Assembly (NCBI GenBank): GCA_938048165.1
Contig: CALIBP010000092.1
Coordinates: 1-39,935 of the forward strand
From: an uncultured Alphaproteobacteria bacterium
GTDB lineage: Bacteria > Pseudomonadota > Alphaproteobacteria > MPNO01 > UBA2964
DNA length: 39,935 nt
Direction of reading: 5' to 3'
Shown: positions 16,459 to 25,226 of the stretch, one piece after another
Layout: every line of letters starts with the position of its first letter
Position numbering within the stretch: position 1 is the first letter of the stretch
Notes under the pieces: generated by a model
What the model was told of the DNA's origin: nothing
What the model saw: the letters and a program-made list of their open reading frames with translations, nothing else
The model's database searches: none
Made by a program: the position numbers and the translations under genes

Positions 16459-17535
16459 TTAGGATGACTTCCAAGCCGTCCACATATCGTTCCAGTCGCC
16501 GCTCTTGTCGAGAATTGTCTGGAAGTCCTCGTTGATAGCAAGCTTCACAACCTCAGGATCTGCGACCACAACCGCCTTGGCCTGTTCAGGTGTGTATTTG
16601 ACCAGCTTGGATGGTGATCCGTAACCGAATATCTCAACAAGCTTCAGCTGCTGTTCCGGTTTCAGGATGAAGTCAAGCCATTGTGCCATCAACTCGGGGT
16701 TCTTGGCATGTTTTGCCACGCCATACAGCGAGGCGCGAACCATGAAGCCCTCCTTCGGTGCCACAAACTCAAGCGGCAGCCCTTCACCACGAAGCTTTGT
16801 CACGCGTCCGTTCCAGAATGGTGTCATGACAATTTCACCGTTTCTGAAAAGCTGTTCCGCCTGTGATCCTGATGTCCAGAGTGACACAAGGTTAGGCTTC
16901 AGCTTGTCGAGGTGGGAAAATGTCTCGGCGTCGACTGGCTGGGCTTTACCCTTCCAGGCAAGATTGACCATCTGCAGTGTCTGGTCTTTCAGCGCTTCAT
17001 TGATCGCAACACGACCGGCATATTGCTCGTCCCAAAGTGCCCGCCATGATGTTGGTGCAGGCTTTACCAGTTCAGTGTTATAGGCAAGGCCATAGCACCA
17101 CAGCACCAGCCTTGGCCCGTGCGGTGTGACAAAGCTGGAATAAAGATTGTTCATTTCAGGGACCATATCTGGCCCGACTTCCATGAGCAGATTGTTACGC
17201 TGTGCGTAGATGTACTGGTCAGGGTGCAAAGGAAGAAAGTCTGATTCCGGACGCTTGGCGTTGATTTGCGCCTGCACTTTTTCCAGTGGCGCGCGGCTGC
17301 CGGCAAGCTTGATTACATTCAGCTTGACGTCGAAAGCTTCCTCGAACGGCTTGTGCCAGTGCTCGACATAGAAATCACCAAGGTTTCCGTCCCAGTTGTA
17401 AATGTTCAACTGTTTTGGGTCAGCCTTTGCTGATCGCATGAAGAAATATGGTGTGGCCAGAGCACTACCGGCAACAAGGCTGGTCTGGAGCACCTTTCTT
17501 CGGCTGATGTTTCTACCCGCTAACTTATCACTCAT
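16459..17535 (-). CDS. PotD-type extracellular solute-binding protein with Tat-like signal
   Basis: 358 residues. The N-terminus has SRRKVL followed by a moderately hydrophobic stretch and an SAKA cleavage site near residue 38, which looks like a twin-arginine signal. The mature protein opens with LNIYNWDGNLGDF, very like the NIYNWxxY start of PotD/PotF-type polyamine-binding proteins, and keeps the alternating domain pattern of periplasmic binding proteins, with the LWTSGSQAEQLFRNGE hinge region. It lies 27 bases after the alpha/beta hydrolase gene and is followed by the hairpin and the permeases. The ligand is not known; family ligands include polyamines, and the context suggests a small amine, amide or betaine-like solute. 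Confidence 0.88.
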   Translation of the reverse strand: MSDKLAGRNISRRKVLQTSLVAGSALATPYFFMRSAKADPKQLNIYNWDGNLGDFYVEHWHKPFEEAFDVKLNVIKLAGSRAPLEKVQAQINAKRPESDFLPLHPDQYIYAQRNNLLMEVGPDMVPEMNNLYSSFVTPHGPRLVLWCYGLAYNTELVKPAPTSWRALWDEQYAGRVAINEALKDQTLQMVNLAWKGKAQPVDAETFSHLDKLKPNLVSLWTSGSQAEQLFRNGEIVMTPFWNGRVTKLRGEGLPLEFVAPKEGFMVRASLYGVAKHAKNPELMAQWLDFILKPEQQLKLVEIFGYGSPSKLVKYTPEQAKAVVVADPEVVKLAINEDFQTILDKSGDWNDMWTAWKSS

Positions 17536-17562
17536 TTTACCCTCCTTCTATTGTTGCAATGA

Positions 17563-18420
17563 TTAAAGGCTCATCTGGGAGAAAAGGCATGCCGTCAATG
17601 GGCTTAGGCGATTTCGGTAAGCTCCGGCAAGGTGGACATGGTCGTGGTTTTCCACCTCGAGGTAACTTACTTCAAAGCCCGCAGCCCTACAGGCATCGGT
17701 GTAAATTCTACTTTGTCTCTTGAATTCGTCTGTTTCACCCCCGCCAACTGCGATTGTCGTTGGTGGCATCCAGTCAGGCAGCTGGTGAATGGGGCTGTTT
17801 CGGCGGCAGACCTCTTCGTTCATATGCAGGTCAGCGTTGAGATAGGAAATGCGCAGCGGTTCCAGATCAAAAAGGCCACTCACCGGAACGGCCCCGTTTA
17901 TGACGTCAAACGGTAGACCGTAATCCGCCCATTTCGTAGCCATCAACATAGCCGTCAGATGCCCGCCTGCTGAATGTCCGGTAACATGGATACGCCCCGC
18001 ATCACCACCGATGGCGCTGGCGTTGCGGTAAATCCATTGCAGCGCCATGCGGTTTTGCTGGGTAATGTCGTCCATCGTGACAGACGGGCAAAGATCATAG
18101 TTATTCAGCACCACACAAGCACCGGCCTCGACGAATCGTTCAGCCACAAAGCGAAACATATCCTTGTCGAAAGCTTTCCAGTAGCCGCCATGAATAAATA
18201 ACAGGATAGGTGAATTGCCCCTGCCTGGCCAGATATCCAGCTTTTCGCCATTTGTTTCGCCAAACGGAACATCAAGCTGGCATTCGTATATATCGACTAC
18301 CCGCTTGTTATGGACCTCCATTGAGGCGAAGGTTTCGGCGAAGTGAGGGCAGCGACGACGCATATCATATTGCAGGTCCAGTTCGTCCTGAGTGTAGTCT
18401 GCGTATACCGCGTCACCCAT
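17563..18420 (-). CDS. Alpha/beta hydrolase, formamidase (arylformamidase)-like
   Basis: 285 residues. HGGYW at 77-81 is the oxyanion-hole motif characteristic of kynurenine formamidase-type hydrolases. The nucleophile elbow is GHSAGGH at 148-154 (Ser150), the acid is probably Asp231 in GGGETDEF, and the base is one of the His residues in NHDHVHL at 259-263. AAGGGGG precedes the ATG at a good distance. It is the first gene of the operon with the PotD-B-C-A importer, so the imported solute is probably its substrate or a precursor. There are no other kynurenine-pathway genes, so a role in tryptophan breakdown is not supported. I infer hydrolysis of an amide, formamide or ester bond in the imported compound. 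Confidence 0.8.
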   Translation of the reverse strand: MGDAVYADYTQDELDLQYDMRRRCPHFAETFASMEVHNKRVVDIYECQLDVPFGETNGEKLDIWPGRGNSPILLFIHGGYWKAFDKDMFRFVAERFVEAGACVVLNNYDLCPSVTMDDITQQNRMALQWIYRNASAIGGDAGRIHVTGHSAGGHLTAMLMATKWADYGLPFDVINGAVPVSGLFDLEPLRISYLNADLHMNEEVCRRNSPIHQLPDWMPPTTIAVGGGETDEFKRQSRIYTDACRAAGFEVSYLEVENHDHVHLAGAYRNRLSPLTACLFSQMSL

Positions 18421-18563
18421 AATCTGCCCCCTTCAAAGCCAACCGGCTCACGTTCAGTCTCATTTCCTAGGTTTTCACGTTAGGTAAGTCAGACAAATCT
18501 TGCAACAAAAATATATGTGAGATATATGTTGCCCACTGCGGGACCAGAGAGGATTTGAAAAAA
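18421..18563. promoter_or_regulatory. Divergent promoter region with inverted repeat
   Basis: This intergenic region drives the hydrolase-importer operon leftwards and the ABM-DinB-oxidoreductase-hydantoinase operon rightwards. At 18502-18532 there is an imperfect inverted repeat: GCAAC, then ATATAT at 18511-18516, a GTGAG spacer, ATATAT at 18522-18527 and GTTGC. The left half carries four extra bases. The TTGCAA and ATATAT words also occur in the 7541-7676 promoter. It may bind the GntR/FCD regulator encoded in the rightward operon (24507-25226). Confidence 0.4.
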
Positions 18564-18878
18564 ATGATCGTGAGACTCGCATTCTGGGCGTGCAAACAAG
18601 CCCAGTGGGGAAACGACAAAAAGCTGTTTGAAAGTTCTGCCGTTCCCTTGATGCAGGCGCATCCCGGCTTCATCCAGGCGAAGTTGCTTGGCAAAAAGAA
18701 CGACACAGAACGCATTGCGTTCACTGTTTGGGAAGATGAAGCATCCTATGAAGCTTTTCTTGCCAGCGATGCTTTCCGCGACATCACCGAGATGTTTGCA
18801 CCCATGTATGTCGACGGTTCACTTCCACAAGGTCAGACATACGAGGTAAGGGCCAGCAGCCAGGAGTTACGACAATAG
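18564..18878 (+). CDS. Small ABM-like (dimeric alpha/beta barrel) protein
   Basis: 104 residues from ATG 18564, chosen because GAGAGGA at 18547-18553 is correctly spaced for it and too close for the in-frame TTG at 18555. The pattern fits the antibiotic-biosynthesis-monooxygenase/dimeric alpha-beta barrel fold: PLMQAHPGFIQAKLLGKKND around 30-50, then FTVWEDEASYEAFLASDAF at about 55-75. Members range from cofactor-free monooxygenases to heme-degrading and purely accessory proteins. Nothing here shows catalysis. It leads an operon containing a flavin-dependent oxidoreductase, so a helper or small monooxygenase role is possible. Confidence 0.65.
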   Translation: MIVRLAFWACKQAQWGNDKKLFESSAVPLMQAHPGFIQAKLLGKKNDTERIAFTVWEDEASYEAFLASDAFRDITEMFAPMYVDGSLPQGQTYEVRASSQELRQ

Positions 18879-18896
18879 CGTATTGGGGATGGGGAC

Positions 18897-19424
18897 ATGG
18901 CACTTCTTTTTGATCTGAAACTTGCAGCTGACTATAATCAGTGGGCAAATTCACGTATTTATAATGCCGCGTCGAAACTTACCGAGGCGCAGCTGAAACA
19001 GGACCGGCAGGCATTCTTCGGGTCTATTCACAACACAATGAACCATATCCTCCTTGCCGATTTGATTTATCGCGAAAGGCTGGAACACAAGCCGACCACT
19101 TTCACTCGGCTCGACGACGTGCTGTATGATGATTTCACCGCGCTTGAAAAGGCGCACCGCATCAACGATGGCTGGTATGTTGATTATTGCCGTGATGTCT
19201 CCGATACGATGCTGGATGACATATTGTCGTTCACCCCGGTCGGCCTCGATAACAGCGAGAAGTTTTCGCTGCCACTCAGGACTTGCCTGACCAATCTGTT
19301 CCAGCACCAGATCCATCATCGCGGGCAGGTGCATAATATGCTCAGTCAGACGGGCATTGAACCTCCACCGGTGGATGTTGTGTTATTCCAGCGCGGCGAT
19401 GTTGACGATTGGTCTGACCGTTAA
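18897..19424 (+). CDS. DinB-family metal-binding protein
   Basis: 175 residues with the four-helix DinB/YfiT fold. The metal-site His residues are visible: His50 in NHILLADLIYRERL and His137/His141 in QHQIHHRGQVHNML. This H...HxxxH arrangement with HRGQ is the hallmark of the family, which binds a divalent metal (often Ni or Zn) and includes thiol-dependent transferases such as bacillithiol or mycothiol S-transferases and maleylpyruvate isomerase-like enzymes. It starts 18 bases after the ABM-like gene and ends 2 bases before the oxidoreductase gene, so it is clearly co-transcribed. The substrate is unknown. Confidence 0.85.
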   Translation: MALLFDLKLAADYNQWANSRIYNAASKLTEAQLKQDRQAFFGSIHNTMNHILLADLIYRERLEHKPTTFTRLDDVLYDDFTALEKAHRINDGWYVDYCRDVSDTMLDDILSFTPVGLDNSEKFSLPLRTCLTNLFQHQIHHRGQVHNMLSQTGIEPPPVDVVLFQRGDVDDWSDR

Positions 19425-19426
19425 TA

Positions 19427-20686
19427 ATGGAAACCCGAACTTCTGATATCTTGATCATCGGCGCTGGGCAGGCCGGGTTGTCTGTGAGCTATTTCCTGTC
19501 AAAGAAAAACAGGAATCATCTGGTTGTTGACAAGGGCGGTATTGGCAATGCCTGGAAGCAACACAGGTGGGATTCGTTTTGCCTTGTAACGCCGAACTGG
19601 ACAATCAGGCTTCCGGGCAAAATCTATGCCGGTGACGACCCGGACGGATTTATGCCGCGCGATGAATTTGTTGCGTATCTGGAAGAATGGGCGCGGTCAT
19701 TTGATGCCCCGGTGGAAAGTGGTGTTGAGATACGCCATCTCGCCAGACAGGACGGAATGTTTCGTGCCGAAACCCGCAATGGTGATGTTTTCGCAGCTGA
19801 AAAAGTTGTTGTTGCAACAGCGACATATCAAAAACCACGCATTCCGGCCCTTGCCGGCGATCTGCCCGCGCATATCACCCATATCCATGCTGAAAATTAC
19901 AAGAATGTTGACCAGCTGGGTGACGGTGCAACGCTTGTGGTCGGTTCAGGCCAGACAGGTTGCCAGATTGTCGAAGACCTTCTTCGCGCTGGCAGGAAGG
20001 TATTTCTGGCTGTCGGCAGCAACGGACGGCTGCCACGCCGTTACCGCGGGCGGGACTGTCTTTACTGGCAGGAGCAGATGCAGTTGCTTGAGCGCACCCC
20101 CGATATGCTTGCAACGCCAAAGGACCGGTTCAAGGGTGATCCGCATGTATCCGGGCGTGACCGGGGAACGACCATCAATCTCAGATCATTTGCGGCCAGA
20201 GGCTGCGTTCTTACCGGGCGTCTTGCATCGGTGTCGGGAACCCTGGCCCGTTTCAATCCGGATCTGGCTGACAGCCTGAAGATGGCTGATGACTATGCCG
20301 CAGATTTCCTGATGAAGGTTGATGCCCATATCGAGGCGCATAACCTTGATGCCCCGACAGAATCAAAAGCTTCGCTCGAGGAGAGGAACATCCTGTCGGT
20401 TGATGATCCCGGTGCCAAGGCGATCCGAGCGCCGGTAGAACTGGATATGGATGCGCAAAACATCAAGACAATAATCTGGGCAACGGGCTTCAGCTTTGAC
20501 TTTTCCTGGATTGAAGGCCTTGAAACCGATGCCTCTGGTTATCCGGTAACCCGTGACGGCAAAAGCTCGGTGGAAAATCTCTATTTTTGTGGCCTCAACT
20601 GGATGCGCAAACGCAAATCCGGGATCATTTATGGTGTGGGTGAAGATGCAGAAATCGTCGCCTCAAAACTGCTTGAGGCTGTATAG
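19427..20686 (+). CDS. Flavin-containing monooxygenase-like NAD(P)/FAD oxidoreductase
   Basis: 419 residues with two dinucleotide-binding motifs, GAGQAGLS at 12-19 for FAD and GSGQTG at 173-178 for NAD(P)H. RWDSFCLVTPNW at about 47-58 and HITHIHAENY at about 149-158 are typical of the FMO-like single-component flavoproteins (CzcO/MSMEG_0569-type). The C-terminal ATGF segment near residue 347 is the usual FMO/BVMO C-terminal motif. The full FxGxxxHxxxW Baeyer-Villiger fingerprint is absent. It starts 2 bases after the DinB gene. It probably oxygenates or oxidises a nitrogen-, sulfur- or carbonyl-containing substrate of the same pathway. Confidence 0.83.
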   Translation: METRTSDILIIGAGQAGLSVSYFLSKKNRNHLVVDKGGIGNAWKQHRWDSFCLVTPNWTIRLPGKIYAGDDPDGFMPRDEFVAYLEEWARSFDAPVESGVEIRHLARQDGMFRAETRNGDVFAAEKVVVATATYQKPRIPALAGDLPAHITHIHAENYKNVDQLGDGATLVVGSGQTGCQIVEDLLRAGRKVFLAVGSNGRLPRRYRGRDCLYWQEQMQLLERTPDMLATPKDRFKGDPHVSGRDRGTTINLRSFAARGCVLTGRLASVSGTLARFNPDLADSLKMADDYAADFLMKVDAHIEAHNLDAPTESKASLEERNILSVDDPGAKAIRAPVELDMDAQNIKTIIWATGFSFDFSWIEGLETDASGYPVTRDGKSSVENLYFCGLNWMRKRKSGIIYGVGEDAEIVASKLLEAV

Positions 20687-20762
20687 GCAGCACGCAGGGG
20701 CGAAGATTGACGGGCAAGCAAATTGTGAATCAAGTTGTGAATAGGGACAAGGAATTTCGGTT

Positions 20763-22802
20763 ATGTATATTGGGGTAGATGTTGGCGGAACATTCACTGA
20801 TATAGCCGTGAATCGAGATGACGGTACCACTCTCTTGCTTCACAAGCTTTCGTCAACGCCGGCAGCGCCGGAAGAGGCCATTCTGCAGGGTCTGCATTCT
20901 CTGTTCGCCCAGCATGATCTGAAATTCACGGATACCGAACGCCTTGCCCATGGCACCACGGTTGGCACCAATGCCATAATTCAGCGCAAATGCGGCAATG
21001 TTGCGCTGGTTACGTCACAAGGATTTCGTGACCTGATAGAGATTGGCAGGCAAACAAGGCCAACCGTCTATGACATGCATCTTGATCACCCGCCGGTCTT
21101 GGTTGATCGCGGCATGCGTTTTGAAGTCCCGCAACGCCGGCTTGCCGATGGCCGTATTCATGTGCCACTGGATGAAACGGCGGTTGAAGAACTGGCTGGT
21201 CGTTTTGACGATGCAGATCTTGACTGCATTGTCATTTGTTTCCTGCATTCCTACGCGTTTCCAGAAGATGAGGAACGCGCAGCAGAAATCATGCGAAAGC
21301 ATGTTCCGGACACGATCAAGGTGATCACCTCATCGTCGGTTTATCCCGAATTCAGAGAGTTCGAGAGGTTCTCGACTGCTGTTCTCAATGGTGCATTGCT
21401 TTCGGTAGTGGGTTCATATCTTGACCGGCTGACCGACGAGGCAGGCAAGCTTGGATTGCCGACCGATGTGAAAATATCACAAAGTTCAGGCGGGCTTATG
21501 TCGGTTCGTACGGCGCGCGAATTTCCGGTCAGGGCATCGCTCTCGGGTCCTGCCGCGGGCGTTCAGGGCGCGCTTTACCGGGCGCGTGTTGCCGGATTTC
21601 AGGATATCATCACACTGGATGTTGGGGGCACGAGCGCCGATGTAGCGTTGCTGAAAGACCTGACACCGTCAGAAGTCAACGAAAGAACGATCGGCGGTTT
21701 TCCTGTCAGAATACCGTGCATGGATGTGAACTCGGTGGGTGCCGGTGGCGGGTCAATTGCGTGGATTGACACAGATGGCTTGCTGAAGGTCGGGCCGCAG
21801 AGCGCCGGCGCTGTTCCAGGTCCGGCCTGTTACGATCTTGGCGGCACGCAAGCCACGGTCACAGATGCCAATATTGTTCTGGACCGGCTCAACAGCGAGG
21901 CGTTGCTTGATGGCAGGATGCCAATCAACAAAGCGCGGTCAGTCGCGACAATTGATGATCTTGCTGAAAAATTGCAAATGGACAGTGATGATGTCGCTCT
22001 TGGTATCATCCAGGTTGCCTGCTCGCGCATGGTAAAGGCAATCCGTTCGATATCCATCGAGCGTGGGCATGATCCCAAGGATTTTGCGCTTCTTGCCTTT
22101 GGTGGTGCTGGCGCCCTGCACGCTGTCGATGTTGCCCGCGAGCTTGGTATGAATACCATTCTGATCCCGCCGAACCCCGGCATTCTATGCGCTGAAGGTG
22201 CCATGAATGCGGACATCACTGCCGATTTTGTCAATACTGCCTTTTGCGAGCTTGCCAAGGACAATGTGCCCACCATCCAGGCGCTCGCCGGCACGTTGGC
22301 CAAAGAGGTTGAACTCTGGTTTGAAAATGAAGCTGTAGAACCGCAGCAAAGGCGCCTTTTCTGGTCGGTTGGTGCCCGGTATTTCGGGCAGAATTATGAA
22401 CTGACGCTGAATGTCGATATGACTCTCGATGCGGACGAGTTTGTTGCCAGAACAAGACAGGACTTTCAGGAAGCCCATGTCGCACTATATGGCTTTGCTT
22501 CCGAGGACGAGCCAGTTCAGATCGTGAATGTCATGGCCAAGGCAGTTGGTGAATTACAACAGGGCCAGTTGCCTTTAATCCAGGCCAAATCTGATGCTGA
22601 ACCTGTGGAATATCGAAACAGCCTGTTCAAGAGTGGCGTGCGCCAGCGTACCCCGGTTTTGCGGCGGGTGGACCTTCATGCTGGACAGGAAATCTCCGGG
22701 CCGGCGATTATTGAACAGCTGGACTCAACAGTGATTATCTTTCCAAACGACACCTGCCATGTGGACGAATGGGGCAACCTGATCATCAGGCTGGAGGACT
22801 AG
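20763..22802 (+). CDS. hyuA: Hydantoinase/oxoprolinase family, subunit A
   Basis: 679 residues, the normal length of HyuA (N-methylhydantoinase A-type). The actin-like ATPase fold starts with DVGGTFTD at residues 6-13, then HGTTVGTNAIIQR around 63-75, a LSGPAAGVQGA segment at about 262, TLDVGGTSADVAL around 284-296 and the AFGGAGALHAVDVA segment near 445. The family hydrolyses ATP to open or carboxylate strained substrates such as N-methylhydantoin and 5-oxoproline, and includes acetone carboxylase and caprolactamase. AAGGAA precedes the ATG. It pairs with HyuB 2 bases downstream. In the context of the sarcosine oxidase and amidase genes, N-methylhydantoin is the most interesting candidate substrate, but the sequence alone does not settle it. 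Confidence 0.9.
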   Translation: MYIGVDVGGTFTDIAVNRDDGTTLLLHKLSSTPAAPEEAILQGLHSLFAQHDLKFTDTERLAHGTTVGTNAIIQRKCGNVALVTSQGFRDLIEIGRQTRPTVYDMHLDHPPVLVDRGMRFEVPQRRLADGRIHVPLDETAVEELAGRFDDADLDCIVICFLHSYAFPEDEERAAEIMRKHVPDTIKVITSSSVYPEFREFERFSTAVLNGALLSVVGSYLDRLTDEAGKLGLPTDVKISQSSGGLMSVRTAREFPVRASLSGPAAGVQGALYRARVAGFQDIITLDVGGTSADVALLKDLTPSEVNERTIGGFPVRIPCMDVNSVGAGGGSIAWIDTDGLLKVGPQSAGAVPGPACYDLGGTQATVTDANIVLDRLNSEALLDGRMPINKARSVATIDDLAEKLQMDSDDVALGIIQVACSRMVKAIRSISIERGHDPKDFALLAFGGAGALHAVDVARELGMNTILIPPNPGILCAEGAMNADITADFVNTAFCELAKDNVPTIQALAGTLAKEVELWFENEAVEPQQRRLFWSVGARYFGQNYELTLNVDMTLDADEFVARTRQDFQEAHVALYGFASEDEPVQIVNVMAKAVGELQQGQLPLIQAKSDAEPVEYRNSLFKSGVRQRTPVLRRVDLHAGQEISGPAIIEQLDSTVIIFPNDTCHVDEWGNLIIRLED

Positions 22803-22804
22803 CA

Positions 22805-24466
22805 ATGGCAATAAACCCGATAGATGCCGAACTTATGCGCAACCACATGGCAAGCATTGCCGATGAGATGTATGTCGCCCTGATGAAAAGCGCCTATTCC
22901 ACAAACATCAAGGAGCGCAAAGATCATTCAACGGCATTGTTTGATCACACCGGGCGTGTTGTGGTGCAGGGCGAGAGCATGCCGCTTCATCTTGCATCCA
23001 TGCTTGGCCTTGTTGAGATCATTCTGGAAAAATACGGGGTCGATGGAATTCGCGATGGCGACATGTTTCTGTCGAATGATCCTTATGTTGGGCGCGGCTC
23101 GCATCTTCCGGATGTTGCCATAGCCGCGCCGGTTTTCGCGAATGGAAAACTGCTTATGTTTGTCTGCAATATTGCGCATCATGCGGATATGGGAGGCATG
23201 GCACCGGGTTCGATGGCAGGCGGCATGACCGAGATCTATCAGGAAGGGTTGCGTATTCCGCCAATAAAGCTTTTCGAGAATCATCAACTAAAGCAGGATT
23301 TGCTGGAGATGATCCTGCTTAATGTGCGCGTTCCAGAAGAACGGATCGGTGACTATAACGCTCAGATCGCTTCCAACCAGCTTGGCATCAGACGTTGCAA
23401 GGCCCTGATAGAAAAATGGGGCGGCGACATGATAACCGAGGGCTGTGACGCCATTATCGCGGCGGTCAAGAAACGCACCCGCGCAGGTATAAGCGGCCTG
23501 CCAAATGGCGTTTACGAATTCGAGGATATCGTGGATGATGATGGCCTCTCAAGATTGGACATCAGGATCAGGGTCAAGATAACAGTCGCAGATGATGAGA
23601 TAGAGTTCGACTTTGCCGGCACCGACCCGCAGGTTGAAGGAAACAATAACGTCACCATGGCCGGTCTTCAGGCCAGCTGCCTTTATTGTGTCAAAGTGCT
23701 GATTGACCCTGAATGCCCGCAAAACCATGGCATGCTTGACCCGATAACCATCAAGGCTCCCGAAGGTAGCGTGGTGAATGCCGTTTTTCCGGCTGCATCT
23801 GCTGCCCGGGCTCAGACCGCGCAACGCATTGTTGACTGTGTTCTGGGTGCGTTTGCCGATGCCTGTCCCGACAGGGTCATTGCCGCTGGTAACGGCGCCA
23901 ACACATCGGCAGCCTTTTTCGGCCAGTCGCAGACAGGCAAATATTATGTGTATCTTGAAACGCTTGGCGGCGGCGCCGGCGCGCGCGCATATAAGGATGG
24001 AACCGACGGTGTGCAGGTGCACATGACCAACACGTCCAATCTTCCGATTGAGGCGCTGGAGACCGAATATCCGTTAATGATCGAACGCTACGAATTTGTG
24101 CAGGATTCCGGTGGCAGCGGAAAATATCGGGGTGGCCTTGGAATCCGTCGGGATTACCGGCCAATTGGTCATACCATGACCTTTTCCGGTCAGGGGGAGC
24201 GCTTCAGGAACCAGCCCTGGGGTATTTTTGGCGGTGGTGCCGGTGCGGCCGGAAAGTTTACGCTGATCCATGACAATGGTGAGGAAAAGCGTCTTGCCAA
24301 CAAGCCGGCAGCATTGAAGCTGGATGAACATGCAATCATCAGCGTTGTTACCGCTGGCGCAGGCGGTTATGGCGACCCTGCCGAACGTGCCGAAGCCGGT
24401 CTTCAGGAAGATGTCGAGAGTGGCAAGTTTTCTTCGGATTTCATGACTCGAAACTATCAACAATAG
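22805..24466 (+). CDS. hyuB: Hydantoinase/oxoprolinase family, subunit B
   Basis: 553 residues from ATG 22805, which follows GGAGG at 22793-22797; the in-frame start at 22769 lies inside hyuA. The family signature is visible: ERKDHSTALFD near 37-47, MPLHLASM near 60-67, DMFLSNDPYVGRGSHLPD near 85-102, the metal-site-like NIAHHADMGGMAPGSM near 124-139 and the EYPLMIERYEFVQDSGGSGK segment near 420. HyuB together with HyuA forms the ATP-dependent hydantoinase complex. The pair is intact. It is followed 40 bases later by the GntR/FCD regulator, which probably controls this operon. Confidence 0.9.
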   Translation: MAINPIDAELMRNHMASIADEMYVALMKSAYSTNIKERKDHSTALFDHTGRVVVQGESMPLHLASMLGLVEIILEKYGVDGIRDGDMFLSNDPYVGRGSHLPDVAIAAPVFANGKLLMFVCNIAHHADMGGMAPGSMAGGMTEIYQEGLRIPPIKLFENHQLKQDLLEMILLNVRVPEERIGDYNAQIASNQLGIRRCKALIEKWGGDMITEGCDAIIAAVKKRTRAGISGLPNGVYEFEDIVDDDGLSRLDIRIRVKITVADDEIEFDFAGTDPQVEGNNNVTMAGLQASCLYCVKVLIDPECPQNHGMLDPITIKAPEGSVVNAVFPAASAARAQTAQRIVDCVLGAFADACPDRVIAAGNGANTSAAFFGQSQTGKYYVYLETLGGGAGARAYKDGTDGVQVHMTNTSNLPIEALETEYPLMIERYEFVQDSGGSGKYRGGLGIRRDYRPIGHTMTFSGQGERFRNQPWGIFGGGAGAAGKFTLIHDNGEEKRLANKPAALKLDEHAIISVVTAGAGGYGDPAERAEAGLQEDVESGKFSSDFMTRNYQQ

Positions 24467-24506
24467 GAAGCCTCAGGACAGGGTCCGCCATCGTGCCTTA
24501 AGACAA

Positions 24507-25226
24507 ATGAAAAACAACATAATCAAAATGGAAACTCTCTCGCTGACAGACAGGGTTACGGAAATTCTCCGTAACAAAATCCTTGATCTGTCGTTGACAC
24601 CGGGAACGCAGCTAGATGAAAAAATGCTGCAAAGCCAGTTTGACTTCGGGCGCACCCCCATGCGTGAAGCGCTTGGGCGTCTTGTGTCTGAAGGGTTGGT
24701 GGAGGCACGTGCCAGCCGGGGACTGCGCGTAACACCGTTTAGCCTGGTTAACACTCTGGAGTTGGTCGATGCCTATATCCTGTGTGAAAGAATGGTGTCC
24801 TATAATCTGCGCATGTTCGATGATGGCCTTGTTGATGATCTGTTGGAAATCGATCAAGCGTATCTGAAATCCAGCCTTAATGCCGAGCTTCTTGAAATCA
24901 CGCAACAGAATGCCCTGTTTCATGCGCGCCTCGCGCTGGCAACACGCAATAAATATATAATTGAATATTCGACGAAACTTCACAATCTGGGCCGCCGGTT
25001 GTCTTTCTATATCTATGAGGAAGAGGATGCATTGCCTGACAAGCTCCAAGGTCTGTTCGACCGTACCAGAGGCGATCACAGCAGTATAATCCGTTGCATC
25101 AGGGATCAGGATCGTGAAGGTCTTGTCGCTAATATGACAGATCATGCAAAGCTGTTTCAGGAGCGGTTGGGAGCGCTACTCAATTTGGAAAAGAAGTTCG
25201 AATTTGATCTTTCACTGGAAAAGTGA
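24507..25226 (+). CDS. GntR-family transcriptional regulator, FCD type
   Basis: 239 residues. The N-terminal winged helix (about 12-78) has the GntR pattern L..RV.E.LRNKILDLSLTPG, GRTPMREALGRLVSEGLVE and a G-L-x-V-T-P wing. The C-terminal helical FCD domain starts near ELVDAYILCERMV and has scattered Asp and His residues (HARLALA, DHSSIIRCIRD, MTDHAKLF) that usually bind a metal and a carboxylate effector. ATG 24507 is used; an in-frame ATG at 24528 is also possible. The last codons overlap a 14-base tandem repeat. It sits between hyuB and the aminotransferase and probably senses an acid intermediate. A candidate operator is the inverted repeat at 18502-18532. Confidence 0.9.
   Translation: MKNNIIKMETLSLTDRVTEILRNKILDLSLTPGTQLDEKMLQSQFDFGRTPMREALGRLVSEGLVEARASRGLRVTPFSLVNTLELVDAYILCERMVSYNLRMFDDGLVDDLLEIDQAYLKSSLNAELLEITQQNALFHARLALATRNKYIIEYSTKLHNLGRRLSFYIYEEEDALPDKLQGLFDRTRGDHSSIIRCIRDQDREGLVANMTDHAKLFQERLGALLNLEKKFEFDLSLEK

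Noticed and set aside
17563-18420. Kynurenine formamidase of tryptophan degradation
   Set aside because: HGGYW and GHSAGGH fit the family, but no kynureninase or tryptophan dioxygenase gene is present and the gene is in an importer operon, so only 'formamidase-like' is supported.
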